A stretch of DNA of 64,000 bases from contig JAMPEJ010000003.1 in assembly GCA_023665205.1 (NCBI GenBank), forward strand, positions 165,101 to 229,100, written 5' to 3'. The stretch is from Corallococcus sp. (GTDB taxonomy: Bacteria > Bacillota > Clostridia > Christensenellales > CAG-314). A program made the translations under genes and the position numbers. The notes beneath the pieces are model-generated. The model was not told the origin of the DNA and made no database searches. It saw only the letters and a program-made list of their open reading frames with translations. Shown here one piece after another: positions 33,075 to 42,340 of the stretch (positions are counted from its first letter, which is position 1; every line of letters begins with the position of its first letter).

Positions 33075-33224
33075 ATGAAACTGACCGAGGCTATTGCGCA
33101 AAGAGTTATGGATTTATTGGACGAAAGAGGCCTTAAACAATACTCGTTATTCAAAAAAGGCGGAGTTCCGCGTTCTACCGTTTCGGACGTAATTAACAAC
33201 AGAAAAAGGAGAATCAGCGACTAA
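33075..33224 (+). pseudogene. truncated XRE helix-turn-helix remnant
   Basis: An ATG frame of 49 residues: MKLTEAIAQRVMDLLDERGL, then a segment YSLFKKGGVPRSTVSDVINN with RKRRISD before a TAA. This is the N-terminal two thirds of a common Clostridial XRE repressor (usual form ~65-120 residues), lacking the last helices. There is no good ribosome binding site. Most likely a decayed gene; a functional mini-repressor is possible. A hairpin with T-run follows. Confidence 0.6.
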
Positions 33225-33253
33225 ACTGCATTTGAAGCAACGTTAAAAAGAAC

Positions 33254-33284
33254 GGCAACCGACCAAATCGGTTGCCGCTTTTAA
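33254..33284 (+). terminator. hairpin terminator after the HTH remnant
   Basis: A 9-bp stem ggcaaccga / tcggttgcc followed by GCTTTT. Confidence 0.65.
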
Positions 33285-33342
33285 TATTTGTAATTACAAG
33301 TTGTATCGACACAACGTAAAACGCTACACAAAATAAGATATT

Positions 33343-33834
33343 TTACAGGCGGCGTGCAATTTCCTGCACGACTTCTTGGGGAGTTTTGCCGTCGGTAGTA
33401 ACCGCAACGTTTGCAACCGCCTTGTACAACGGAGTGCGTTGATCCACCAACTTGGACAAAGTGGGCGTGGGTAATCCGTCAAACAAAGGACGCGTGGTAT
33501 CCCCTGCAAGCCTTTCCGCTACGCTTTTAGGGGACACTTGCAGCCACACCACGGTAGAATTTTGCGCCAATGCCATGAAATCCGCACACAACACGCTGCC
33601 GCCGCCCAATGCCACCACCGCATTATCCGACAAAGTCAAACGCTGCAAAACTTTATTTTCCAAATTGCGGAAATATTCTTCTCCGCAATCGGAAAAAATT
33701 TGCGCTACGGAGCAGTCGGCAGTCTGTTCTACAAGTACGTCGGAATCGTAAAAGTTCCAATGCAATTTTTCCGCCAACAACTTGCCGACCGTACTTTTTC
33801 CGGAAGAAGCGAATCCTATTAGAAGAATTTTCAT
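33343..33834 (-). CDS. aroK: shikimate kinase
   Basis: 163 residues, standard. It phosphorylates shikimate at O3. Walker A is GFASSGKSTVGK (the usual GxxGxGKS with Ser-Ser), shikimate-binding residues are in YDSDVLVEQ and EYFRNLENKVL, GGG is in VALGGGSVL, and the lid Arg lies in DTTRPLF. ATGA overlap with aroQ. Last gene of the aro operon; the upstream in-frame extension lies inside aroQ and is not used. Confidence 0.95.
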   Translation of the reverse strand: MKILLIGFASSGKSTVGKLLAEKLHWNFYDSDVLVEQTADCSVAQIFSDCGEEYFRNLENKVLQRLTLSDNAVVALGGGSVLCADFMALAQNSTVVWLQVSPKSVAERLAGDTTRPLFDGLPTPTLSKLVDQRTPLYKAVANVAVTTDGKTPQEVVQEIARRL

Positions 33835-34250
33835 AAAGTCACCAAATATTTTACTGCATCCAAATAACTTTGCAGTCCTCTGCCGAGAAAAGTTGCCGCG
33901 CACACGTCTTTCAGTACGTCAGTATGACGAAATTCCTCGCGGGAGTAAATATCCGTCATATGCACTTCCGCAACGGGAACGGCCAAACCCTCGATACAAT
34001 CGCGCAAAGCGTAGCCGTAATGAGAGTACGCCCCCGCGTTTAACACCACTGCGTTTGCATTGGTGCGCTGCAAAATATCGATAAGTTCGCCCTCGCCGTT
34101 AGCGTGTTTGCAAATGACGTTTGCGCCCAGTTGTTTAGCATAGGCGCGCACCTGTTTTTGCAATTGCGCAAGCGTTTGAGTTCCGTACATATCCGGCTTG
34201 CGCTTGCCCAACATATTGAGATTTGCACCGTTAAGTAAAAGTATCTTCAT
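33831..34250 (-). CDS. aroQ: 3-dehydroquinate dehydratase, type II
   Basis: 139 residues, normal for the dodecameric type II enzyme. Motifs: LLLNGANLNMLGKRKPDMYG (with the catalytic Tyr in the flexible loop), CKHANGEGELIDILQ, VVLNAGAYSHYGYALRD (catalytic His) and EVHMTDIYSREEFRH. Converts 3-dehydroquinate to 3-dehydroshikimate. It starts 20 bp inside the end of the aroAE fusion, showing tight translational coupling. Confidence 0.96.
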   Translation of the reverse strand: MKILLLNGANLNMLGKRKPDMYGTQTLAQLQKQVRAYAKQLGANVICKHANGEGELIDILQRTNANAVVLNAGAYSHYGYALRDCIEGLAVPVAEVHMTDIYSREEFRHTDVLKDVCAATFLGRGLQSYLDAVKYLVTL

Positions 34251-36225
34251 TAAGTATTTCCTTTTTGAAACTTTGATAATCGTTTTGAACTTCCGTATCC
34301 GTCCACAAAGCAAAACTTTTGGCACCCTGATGATACAGCATTTGCAAGCCGTCGACAAATTTCAAACCGCGCTTTAACGCGAGTATTTCCAATTCGCTTG
34401 TCGTTTTGTAATCCGCCGTAAAAACAAACCGTACGCTTTCGGGCAAATCGAATTTGCTTTCAAACTCGCAAGCGGGAACAAATGACAGAACTCCAACGGG
34501 ATCGTTCACGCATGTAGGTAAACCGTATTTTTGCGACAATGATTGCGCACGCGAAACGGTACGGTTGAAAACTTGAATTTTACATCCGAAGTTCAACAAC
34601 GTTTGTATGCATGCCTCGGACGCGCCGCCGGCGCCTATTACCCACAGCGGCTTGCCGACAAAATCTACGCCGTTTTCTTGTAACGCTTGCACCAGTCCGT
34701 AGCCGTCGGTACTGCACGGTTCTATTCCTTTCCCGACGGTGTTGACGGAAGAAAAAGAACAAGACAACTTCTTTGCAACGCGCGCCTTAAAAGGCATAGT
34801 TACGTTGGCTCCGTCCAAATCCGCAATTGCCTTGTACAACTGTTCGTCGGTTACGTCTGCCGAAAGCGGAACAAGATTGTACGAACAACAAATTCCCGCG
34901 TTCGCCGCCAAACTACGCATAAGTACTGGAGAAAGACTATCGCTTACGTTTTCACCCACAAGACCGAACCGCAAAGGCCGCACGCCGACCGCTTGCAAAA
35001 ATTCAGGAAAAGACACGTCAAAATTTTCGTTTATTACGCTGCCGCCTCCGCAGAAAACAGCCAACAGTGATTGACACATGGAAATACGGTGGTCGTTTTT
35101 CCCGTCGAAGCAAGGACGAATTGGCAAATTGCCGTCGCTTTCTACAATCAAATCGCAGCCGTACAAGTAAGCCTTTTGTCCGCATATTTTTGCCGTTTGC
35201 AAAATTGCTCTAAGCCTGTCGCTTTCCTTGTGCTTCAATTCGGAAACAGCGCAAAAACGGTGCTTGCCCGAAATCATAAGCGACAAAACGGCGAGAAGCG
35301 GTATTTCGTCAATCGCATCGCAAATGTCGCGCTCTGCGGCGAATAAGGGTTGAAAAGAACCGATACTCTGTGCAGGAACGACAATATCTGCAACAGGCTC
35401 GCCGAAGCGTTCGTCGGCGTTGGCAAATACAAACTTTGCGCCGCTGCGCTTTAGTACGCGTAAAAAACCGATTCGCAAAGGATTGACGCTCACGTTGGGA
35501 TAAACAAAACTTTGCTTTGTCGCAAGCGCCGCCGCAATCAAAAACGCTGCGGAAGAAAAATCGTTAGGGACGGTAATATCCAACGCGTGTACGGAACTTT
35601 TGGAAACCGTTACGGAATTACCTAATACGGACACGTTGCAGCCTGCATGCCGCAGCAAATTTTCCGTATGATCGCGCGTAGGGATCTGTTCCGTATAAGT
35701 CGTTTTCCCCTTTGCAAACAACGCCGCTAAAAGCACTGCGCTTTTTACCTGAGCGGAATTGCATTGAGCCGCGACGTTTGCGCCGTGCAACGACGAAGAC
35801 GATATTTTGAACAAGGCGCCGGATATTTCCTCGCAGTTTGCGCCCATTTGCCTAAGCGGATCCAATACGCGTTGCATCGGACGCCTTGATAACGACGCGT
35901 CGCCGCAGAAAACGGCGTTTACGCCTAAACCTGCGACCAATCCTGCCAAAAGTCTTGCTGTCGTTCCGCTGTTTTCGCAATCCAACACGACGTTGTCGTT
36001 GGGCTTTTCTATGGGGAACACCGTAGCCGTCGAACCGCAAAACTCTATGCGCGCGCCTAAAACGCGCAAACATTCCGCTGTAGTTGCAACGTCACGACAC
36101 AGCGACACGTTGCGCACGGTAGACGCGCCGTCGGCTATCGCCGCCAAAATAAGCGCACGGTGGGAAATAGACTTATCCCCCGCATCCACGGCATTAAGTT
36201 GAAAATCAGAGTTGAAGTTTATCAT
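34231..36225 (-). CDS. fused EPSP synthase - shikimate dehydrogenase (AroA-AroE)
   Basis: 664 residues in a continuous frame. Residues ~1-415 are EPSP synthase: GDKSISHRALIL (16-27), NSGTTARLL (85-93), DEIP (306-309), KESDRL (333-338), DHRISM (378-383). Residues ~417-664 are shikimate dehydrogenase: LVGENVSDSLSPVL, NVTMPFKARV (Lys480 catalytic), STDGYG (505-510), a nucleotide-binding GAGGASEAC (531-539) and a C-terminal DGLQMLYHQGAKSF. The AroE half lacks the usual His-Asn after SLSP. AroE makes shikimate, AroK phosphorylates it, and AroA condenses the product with PEP, so the fusion joins steps on both sides of AroK. It overlaps aroB by one base (TAATG) and aroQ by 20. Confidence 0.93.
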   Translation of the reverse strand: MINFNSDFQLNAVDAGDKSISHRALILAAIADGASTVRNVSLCRDVATTAECLRVLGARIEFCGSTATVFPIEKPNDNVVLDCENSGTTARLLAGLVAGLGVNAVFCGDASLSRRPMQRVLDPLRQMGANCEEISGALFKISSSSLHGANVAAQCNSAQVKSAVLLAALFAKGKTTYTEQIPTRDHTENLLRHAGCNVSVLGNSVTVSKSSVHALDITVPNDFSSAAFLIAAALATKQSFVYPNVSVNPLRIGFLRVLKRSGAKFVFANADERFGEPVADIVVPAQSIGSFQPLFAAERDICDAIDEIPLLAVLSLMISGKHRFCAVSELKHKESDRLRAILQTAKICGQKAYLYGCDLIVESDGNLPIRPCFDGKNDHRISMCQSLLAVFCGGGSVINENFDVSFPEFLQAVGVRPLRFGLVGENVSDSLSPVLMRSLAANAGICCSYNLVPLSADVTDEQLYKAIADLDGANVTMPFKARVAKKLSCSFSSVNTVGKGIEPCSTDGYGLVQALQENGVDFVGKPLWVIGAGGASEACIQTLLNFGCKIQVFNRTVSRAQSLSQKYGLPTCVNDPVGVLSFVPACEFESKFDLPESVRFVFTADYKTTSELEILALKRGLKFVDGLQMLYHQGAKSFALWTDTEVQNDYQSFKKEILNEDTFT

Positions 36226-37148
36226 TATCTGTCGGAAAGCAACGCTTCTTCCAGTTGTTGAAGAGTAAAATTGCGTAAAACAAAATTATCGTCTTCAGTA
36301 GGCAGCACACAGCAAATCAATCCGTCGGAATTCTTTTTGTCGTGGACTGTAGCAGCCAAAATATCGCGCGTAAGCGGACGGACGGCAAACAGTTGAGTTA
36401 TCTCATTTTGCCATTTATTTGCATATTTTTTACCGCACAAACCGAGTTTTTGCGCTAGCGCGGTTTCGTAGTAAAGCCCGTTTGCGACGGCTTCGCCGTG
36501 AGGTATTCCGCAATTAAGTTCCATAGCGTGTCCGATCGTATGGCCGAAATTCAAAAGTTTGCGCAAATTACCGTCAAACGGATCGCGCGAACATATTTGC
36601 TGTTTGTAATCCGAACAAATTTCAACAGTTATCCCCATATCTCCCTTTAGGTACGTTTCGTCTATATCCTCCGAAAGCATACGGTATTTTAGCAATTCGC
36701 CCAAACCGTTGTTCCACTCGTTATTTGGCAGCGTATCCAAAAAACTTGCGTCTATCAAAGTGTCCGCCTGATAAAAAGTACCTACGGCATTTTTTACCGA
36801 GCCTACGTTTATTGCAGTCTTGCCGCCGATACTGCTGTCGATTTGAGCAAGCAACGTGGTCGGAACGTGCAAAAGTTTTACTCCGCGCTTGTAAACGCTT
36901 GCGGCAAAACCGGCAACGTCGCCGACACTGCCTCCGCCTACGGCAACAACCGTACCGTCCTTTTGCAAACTTTTTTGCAAGAACCACTCGCACAGTTGCC
37001 GCGCGCAGTCAAAAGTTTTTGCATCTTCACCGGCAGACAGCACAAATACGTTTTCGCCTTTGAAGCCGTACATTTCGGACAAGTTGACGTCCGTGACGAT
37101 AAGACTGTCGGAATATTTTTCTACGTGAAATTTTTTATATGTTATCAT
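36225..37148 (-). CDS. aroB: 3-dehydroquinate synthase
   Basis: 307 residues, about 50 shorter than typical AroB because the N-terminal domain is trimmed. Motifs: VVAVGGGSVGDVAGFAAS, LHVPTTLLAQIDSSIGGKTAIN (NAD and zinc region), NNGLGELLKYRM and FGHTIGHAMEL with GIPHGEAVANG (zinc-binding His residues). Converts DAHP to 3-dehydroquinate. It follows aroC at 22 bp. The shortened N-terminus still starts in register with the first beta strand, so I regard it as functional. Confidence 0.94.
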   Translation of the reverse strand: MITYKKFHVEKYSDSLIVTDVNLSEMYGFKGENVFVLSAGEDAKTFDCARQLCEWFLQKSLQKDGTVVAVGGGSVGDVAGFAASVYKRGVKLLHVPTTLLAQIDSSIGGKTAINVGSVKNAVGTFYQADTLIDASFLDTLPNNEWNNGLGELLKYRMLSEDIDETYLKGDMGITVEICSDYKQQICSRDPFDGNLRKLLNFGHTIGHAMELNCGIPHGEAVANGLYYETALAQKLGLCGKKYANKWQNEITQLFAVRPLTRDILAATVHDKKNSDGLICCVLPTEDDNFVLRNFTLQQLEEALLSDR

Positions 37149-37170
37149 AACTCTTCAATAAAATTTTGTA

Positions 37171-38217
37171 TTACAGCAATTGCTGATTTTGCATTTGGTT
37201 GACCATGACGTATGCCAAAATATTTTCGGCAATTACGCCCACATTGGGCACAACGCACGTGTCTGCACGTTCAAAGTGTTGCAATACCGTTTGTTTCGTT
37301 TCAACGTCTACGGTAAAAACGCCTTTGACAGTAGGCACGGGTTTTACTACAAGTCGACACAAAATATCCTGTCCCGTTGAAATCCCCGCCACAATACCCC
37401 CGCACTTATTTTGAGAATAGGCGATTTGTCCGTTTTGCAAAACGAGACTGTCCGCAGCGGTTCGGCCGTCCGTATCGGCAAGTTTGCGTCCTTTGCCGAA
37501 GGTTATGCCCTTGACGGAGGGAATACCGACAAGATTTGCGGCAATTTGCGCATCCAGTCGTTTACTGTACGGCAACAATTCGCCGACCCCCATCGGCACG
37601 CCGGTGGCCCCTACTGCGACAATACCGCCCAAACTGTTACCTTGCCTACGGGCATTTTCGATTTTTTGCTCCATAAGTTCGGTTGCCGTCTTAGAAGGGC
37701 AATGCAGCAAGGCAAAGTGAGGTTCGGCTTCGCTTTTGCCGTAAACGTATTTACTTCGACAGGATACTCCGCCTAAGCGTTCCACAAAGTGATAGGTAAA
37801 AATATTTTTTGCCGCCAAAATCTGTTTGCAAATTGCGCCCAAAACAACGTAGCACGCACTGTTACGGGCGGAGGATATTTCGGCAATTTCTCTGACGCTC
37901 ATATTTGGAAAACGCGCTTTACCCGTAACGTCGGAGTGTCCGCTGCGCAAAGCGGTAATTTCCGGACGGCGTTCCGCTTTGCTATTAGGCACAAAGAATC
38001 TCACTTCGCCGTCTATATGCAGGAATCCGTCTTTACCGCCTTCAAAAACAGCCTCGTCGGGGATGTTTTGCCTCTCGCTGCGACCGAAACCGCGCTTGCG
38101 GAGGAGCAACTGTGCATTGACTTGACCTATATCTACGACAAATCCTTGCGGCAAACCTTTTATTACGCCGCGATAGCCATCGCCGTGACTCGTGCCTTCA
38201 AACTCGAAAGATATCAT
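37171..38217 (-). CDS. aroC: chorismate synthase
   Basis: 348 residues. The final step from EPSP to chorismate, requiring reduced FMN. Motifs: GTSHGDGYRGVIKGLPQG (GxSHG near the start), LRSGHSDVTGKARF (divergent from the usual RPGHAD), SARNSA instead of SSRETA, GNSLGGIVAVGATGVP and GISTGQDILCRLVVKP. The sequence is more diverged than most AroC proteins but keeps the FMN and substrate blocks. First gene of the aro operon, 35 bp after the large MBL lipoprotein gene on the same strand. Confidence 0.92.
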   Translation of the reverse strand: MISFEFEGTSHGDGYRGVIKGLPQGFVVDIGQVNAQLLLRKRGFGRSERQNIPDEAVFEGGKDGFLHIDGEVRFFVPNSKAERRPEITALRSGHSDVTGKARFPNMSVREIAEISSARNSACYVVLGAICKQILAAKNIFTYHFVERLGGVSCRSKYVYGKSEAEPHFALLHCPSKTATELMEQKIENARRQGNSLGGIVAVGATGVPMGVGELLPYSKRLDAQIAANLVGIPSVKGITFGKGRKLADTDGRTAADSLVLQNGQIAYSQNKCGGIVAGISTGQDILCRLVVKPVPTVKGVFTVDVETKQTVLQHFERADTCVVPNVGVIAENILAYVMVNQMQNQQLL

Positions 38218-38252
38218 AGTGTTGCTGTCCTTTGACGTGAAATCCCGTCATT

Positions 38253-41200
38253 CTAACGGTAGATACTGGTGCCGTTTTTCCACTGAGACGGCATAGTACG
38301 GTGGGACGCAAACCAATCGGTATCCTTCAGTTTGATACTGTTATTGGAACCGCGCACCACCACTCGTCCGTTTTGACAAGTTACGACTATATTACCGTTC
38401 ATGGAAGAATATCCGTCGTTTACCCATTTGCCGTTTGTATCCTGATGAGTTTGAGCAACGCTTGTAACGTAGACGTTTTCCGTATAAACGGCCACTCGGT
38501 TGATGAAATCCTGTGCAGGGAACACGTTATCTTGGTTTTGAGTATACTCCACGCTGCCGGCACAGCAGCAAATGCATACGTTTTGCGGTTGGATTTTTTG
38601 CAAAAATTCTTCGCTTGCGGCCGTATAACTTCCGTGATGTCCGCCCTTGTACAAAACGACGTTGGGCAAATTGGGATTATATTTAACAAGCGACGCTTCG
38701 CCTGCGTCTTCCAAGTCGCCGGTAAACAGATAGTTGTTGTTACCTTGCTTTATCATAAGACACACGGAATAATTGTTTTCATTTCCGGTGGTCTTTTCGT
38801 AAAATTCCTGATACAAGATTTCCATCGTTACAGAACCGTCTTCCGTAAGATTATATACCTTTTGCGCGCCGTTGATATTGTTTACGCAGTCAAGAGCCGA
38901 GTATCTATTGGCCCCCTCTGCGACCTCCGCGTCGCGCGCCTTCAAATATTTAGCGTATAACGTATCTTTGCCGGTTTTGGTCGTAAGCCCTTGATTTGTG
39001 CCGTTGAAATCGATTATATTTTCGCACTCATAGCGCTCGAAAATCCCAGCAGTGCTTGACGACCCCACAAATCCTTCTATGTGGTCCTGATGCGCGTGGG
39101 TCGCTATCACGTATTCCAACACGCCGTCGGTACAAAACTGACTGATATAATTATCGATCGTTTCGGCACTGCTTGCGCGGCTGCCTGCGTCGATAAGAAT
39201 GTCGGTATCGCCCGCTTTGATATAGGTGCAGTCGCCTGCGTATATATTACCCAGTTCCAAAAAGTGGATGGACAAATTATCTCCCATTACGGTTGCCGGA
39301 TCCAGAACGGTGATATTTACCGTAGTTTCAGGAGTTTGACCGTACCAATCGCAAGAAACCTGCAACTGTTTGACTCCGACTGTATCGGTATTGATTGTGC
39401 CGACTGCCGGAGCCGAGACCACCTCGCTAGTGCCGTTGTTGAACGTTAAAGTTACGGTAAGTTTGCCGGTATCCAATTTTTCGCCCTTGTTTACGGTACC
39501 GTCGTAGACGGCCTGAATATCTGTCACAGTGCGGCGCACAACGGCGATTTGTACCGTTGCGGTCAAATTGCTGTCCTCGGCGCATATTACTGTAAGCGTC
39601 TGTTGTCCGACCGATTGGCTGTCGTATCCGCTGACGATAAAATCCGTAGTAGCGCGTTTTGTTGTACCGTCGTACACCAACAGTACCTGCAAACTGTCGT
39701 TCAAAAGCGTATCGCCGTCGTAGATAGTTTCACCGATATAATACGCTTCTACCCCGGTAATGCCGCCTTCCACAACGGTATAGTACACGTCTTTGGAAAA
39801 TCCCTTGTGCGTTACCGTACCGAACACTTCTCCGGCTTTTGTAGTCGAAAAACCGCTGCGTTTGTATCCGCCGTCCTTGTCGCCTACGGGAGAAAGTTTT
39901 TCTTTGCTGCCGTTGCTGTACCAAGCGTACACCGTAATTGTGGACGGGCGGAATGTACTGCCCTTGATAAATACCGTACCGTCGTGAACGGCGGAAATTC
40001 CCAAAAGAGTTACTTCCTGCACGACGACGGTTTGCGTAAGCGTTGCGCCGTTGTAAAAGAAAGTAACGGATATATTACCCGCCGCAGAAGTATCAAAACC
40101 CGCGACGGAAAAGTCGGAAGGAGTATTTGACGTACCGTCGCTGTACAATGCCGTGACCGTAAACAAATCGGTTGAGTATGCGTCTCCTACAAAAATGCCC
40201 AAACTCTCGTAAATTTCGTCGCCGGTATTTATGGTGCGGCTGTTTTCCGCAACGGTAAGACTCGTGACGATGGCGTCTACAACTCCGACCGTTACGTCAC
40301 AAGACTTAGCGACTCCGTTTTCCGTATAAGATACGGTAACAGTCACTTCGCCCACTTCCTCCGCCGCAAAAGCGCCGACGGAATACGCAGGATATTTCAC
40401 GTTAGAATACGTGCCGTTGTTGTAATGCGCCGTTACTGCAAAGTCCTCTTTATCCAAAGTAAGCCCAACCGGTACCGACGAACCCACATATTGCGCCTCG
40501 ATACGGGTAAGCGCCACGGGCTCGACGTTTACCGTTACTTGCTTGGTTTTCCCTCCGAAAGATACGGTTAGAGTAACGGAACCTGCCGTATCGGTATTGA
40601 AACCTTGTACGGCGTAGTCGGTATCCTTACCGGAGCCGTAAGTTAAATCGACTTCTTTGCCGTTGTTGTAACCGGCAACTACGATAAGCATATTCGATGA
40701 AAACGCGTCGCCAACGCATACCGTTCGATTGGGATTGACGGCGACAGCAAGATTTTCCAACACAAGTTGATTAACTTCGACAACAAGACGACAGGAAACG
40801 GTCGTTCCGTTTTCCGCATAAGATACGGTCAAAGTTTGTTCTCCCGCAGTTTGCGGGTCGTAACCGTCAACGGTAAATTTATGTTCGGAGAGAGAAATCG
40901 TTTTGTCGTCGTAATAAGTTACGGCGACCTCAAAATCGCTTTTGTTCAATGCGTCGCCTGTATAAAGCGCGTCGCCGGAGTAAGTTGCGTTAAGGCTTTT
41001 GGGCAGCGCCGTCCATTTTGCATAAAAAGTCGCGCCGTCCTTGGCATCGTCTAACATACCTTGAGTTAACGGTTTCGTACCGTCCTTATCGGCAAACCAG
41101 CCGTCAAATTTGTACCCGGACCTTTCCGGCGCAGAGGGAACTTTGCGAGACTCGAAGGCGCCGTAACCGTGAACGTCCACCGCGGCGCCGTCGTAGTTTG

Positions 41201-41312
41201 GATCGAAATTGACCGTTGCCGCCCCGAACAGACTGCATGCGGTAAGAGCCAAGCAACACAATACGACGGTAAAAAGCATTGCGCAAAAAATAAATTTGTT
41301 TTTAATGTTCAT
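38253..41312 (-). CDS. surface lipoprotein: Ig-like repeats plus ComEC-type metallo-beta-lactamase domain
   Basis: 1019 residues. Lipobox LTAC with Cys26 after a signal peptide. Residues ~30-100 form a Listeria-Bacteroides (InlB B) repeat with GYKFDGWFADKDGTKPL. Residues ~105-660 hold about seven bacterial Ig-like modules with the pattern G..L....F.V.A.YNNGT.......Y.V. The C-terminal ~310 residues are an MBL fold: LSIHFLELGNIYAGDCTYIK, IDAGSR, THAHQDHIEG (metal ligands), LFTGDLE and VLYKGGHHGS. This resembles the extracellular hydrolase domain of ComEC/Rec2. The lipid anchor places the hydrolase outside the cell. AAGGTG precedes the ATG. A nuclease or phosphoesterase activity is inferred, not shown. 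Confidence 0.85.
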   Translation of the reverse strand: MNIKNKFIFCAMLFTVVLCCLALTACSLFGAATVNFDPNYDGAAVDVHGYGAFESRKVPSAPERSGYKFDGWFADKDGTKPLTQGMLDDAKDGATFYAKWTALPKSLNATYSGDALYTGDALNKSDFEVAVTYYDDKTISLSEHKFTVDGYDPQTAGEQTLTVSYAENGTTVSCRLVVEVNQLVLENLAVAVNPNRTVCVGDAFSSNMLIVVAGYNNGKEVDLTYGSGKDTDYAVQGFNTDTAGSVTLTVSFGGKTKQVTVNVEPVALTRIEAQYVGSSVPVGLTLDKEDFAVTAHYNNGTYSNVKYPAYSVGAFAAEEVGEVTVTVSYTENGVAKSCDVTVGVVDAIVTSLTVAENSRTINTGDEIYESLGIFVGDAYSTDLFTVTALYSDGTSNTPSDFSVAGFDTSAAGNISVTFFYNGATLTQTVVVQEVTLLGISAVHDGTVFIKGSTFRPSTITVYAWYSNGSKEKLSPVGDKDGGYKRSGFSTTKAGEVFGTVTHKGFSKDVYYTVVEGGITGVEAYYIGETIYDGDTLLNDSLQVLLVYDGTTKRATTDFIVSGYDSQSVGQQTLTVICAEDSNLTATVQIAVVRRTVTDIQAVYDGTVNKGEKLDTGKLTVTLTFNNGTSEVVSAPAVGTINTDTVGVKQLQVSCDWYGQTPETTVNITVLDPATVMGDNLSIHFLELGNIYAGDCTYIKAGDTDILIDAGSRASSAETIDNYISQFCTDGVLEYVIATHAHQDHIEGFVGSSSTAGIFERYECENIIDFNGTNQGLTTKTGKDTLYAKYLKARDAEVAEGANRYSALDCVNNINGAQKVYNLTEDGSVTMEILYQEFYEKTTGNENNYSVCLMIKQGNNNYLFTGDLEDAGEASLVKYNPNLPNVVLYKGGHHGSYTAASEEFLQKIQPQNVCICCCAGSVEYTQNQDNVFPAQDFINRVAVYTENVYVTSVAQTHQDTNGKWVNDGYSSMNGNIVVTCQNGRVVVRGSNNSIKLKDTDWFASHRTMPSQWKNGTSIYR

Positions 41313-41363
41313 ATCGTCACCTTGTAAATACGTAATGTTTGTAAAAAGTCTTTTGAATAAAAC

Positions 41364-42161
41364 TTAAAATTTGGTTTGCAAAAGTTGCTTTATTTCCTCC
41401 ATCGAATCCACGGCGGCGCGATAGCCCTCACGCACCATTTCGTCAATGCCCGACAGTTTTGTATTTTTGTACTCCGAAAGTTCCGGAGCGATAACGAAGT
41501 CGCTGTTTATTTGTCCTTTGTACATCGTGGACTTGGTAGTTATCGTCCAAGTGGCAATAACGGTATCCAACAGTTTATTGGACGTCGTGCCTCGACCTCG
41601 GTTGTGGTTTAGATCCACCGAAATCACCACTTCCGCGCCCATTTTACGGCAAACGTCCGCCGGCATATTGTTGAGCAATCCTCCGTCCACAAGGCGCATT
41701 CCGTCCATTTCCAACGGTTTGTACAGCATAGGGACGGCGCTGCTGGCCGCAATAGCCTTGCATACGCTGCCGCTGTTTAGAACTACTTCCGCGCCCGTTT
41801 GAATATCCACTGCAACAGCGGCAAAAGGAATTTTAAGTTGATCGAAAGTTATATCTCCCAAAATGCGCAATGCCGCCTGCTCGATATTGGACGGATTGGA
41901 GCCCAAAGCGAAACGTTTATTTATCAAATCTTTTTTTGTAAGAGTTTTTGCCGCTTGCAAAATTTCGTCGCAAGGAATACCTGCACAATAAAGAGCGCCC
42001 AGTATGCTGCCGGCGCTGGTTCCGGCTACGCAATCGAATTTGACGTTATTTTCGGCAAAGGCCTGTAACACTCCTATATGAGCAACGCCTCTTGTACCGC
42101 CTCCGGAAAGCGCCAAGCCCACCTTGTGACGGAATACGACGGGCCGAGATTTTTTTTGCAT
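41364..42161 (-). CDS. patatin-like phospholipase
   Basis: 265 residues. Oxyanion-hole motif LSGGGTRGVAHIGVLQAF, nucleophile GTSAGS (Ser about residue 45) and catalytic Asp in VDGGLLNNMPADVCRK: the complete Ser-Asp dyad of the RssA/YchK/patatin family. Expected to be a cytosolic or membrane-associated acyl hydrolase. No signal peptide. GAGGTG precedes the ATG. It is 51 bp upstream of the lipoprotein gene on the same strand and has its own promoter. Confidence 0.92.
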   Translation of the reverse strand: MQKKSRPVVFRHKVGLALSGGGTRGVAHIGVLQAFAENNVKFDCVAGTSAGSILGALYCAGIPCDEILQAAKTLTKKDLINKRFALGSNPSNIEQAALRILGDITFDQLKIPFAAVAVDIQTGAEVVLNSGSVCKAIAASSAVPMLYKPLEMDGMRLVDGGLLNNMPADVCRKMGAEVVISVDLNHNRGRGTTSNKLLDTVIATWTITTKSTMYKGQINSDFVIAPELSEYKNTKLSGIDEMVREGYRAAVDSMEEIKQLLQTKF

Positions 42162-42210
42162 CGCGCACCTCGAAAAATGACTTTAGAATGACAATATTTT
42201 CAGATAATAT

Positions 42211-42239
42211 ATTATACTACAATAATCGTCCCCTTGCAA
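42211..42239 (-). promoter_or_regulatory. promoter of the patatin gene
   Basis: Minus strand TTGCAA, 17-bp spacer, TATAAT. Confidence 0.75.
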
Positions 42240-42273
42240 GCGGAAAGTTTGCCGTACGCCAAAAGGCAAAAAA

Positions 42274-42306
42274 TACGGCAAACCCGTACGCACTGAGTTT
42301 GCCGTA
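42274..42306 (-). terminator. terminator of the perR-rubrerythrin operon
   Basis: A 10-bp stem tacggcaaac / gtttgccgta followed on the minus strand by TTTTT. Confidence 0.8.
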
Positions 42307-42340
42307 AAAATAACGAAATTTAACGTTTGATTTGCTTGTC

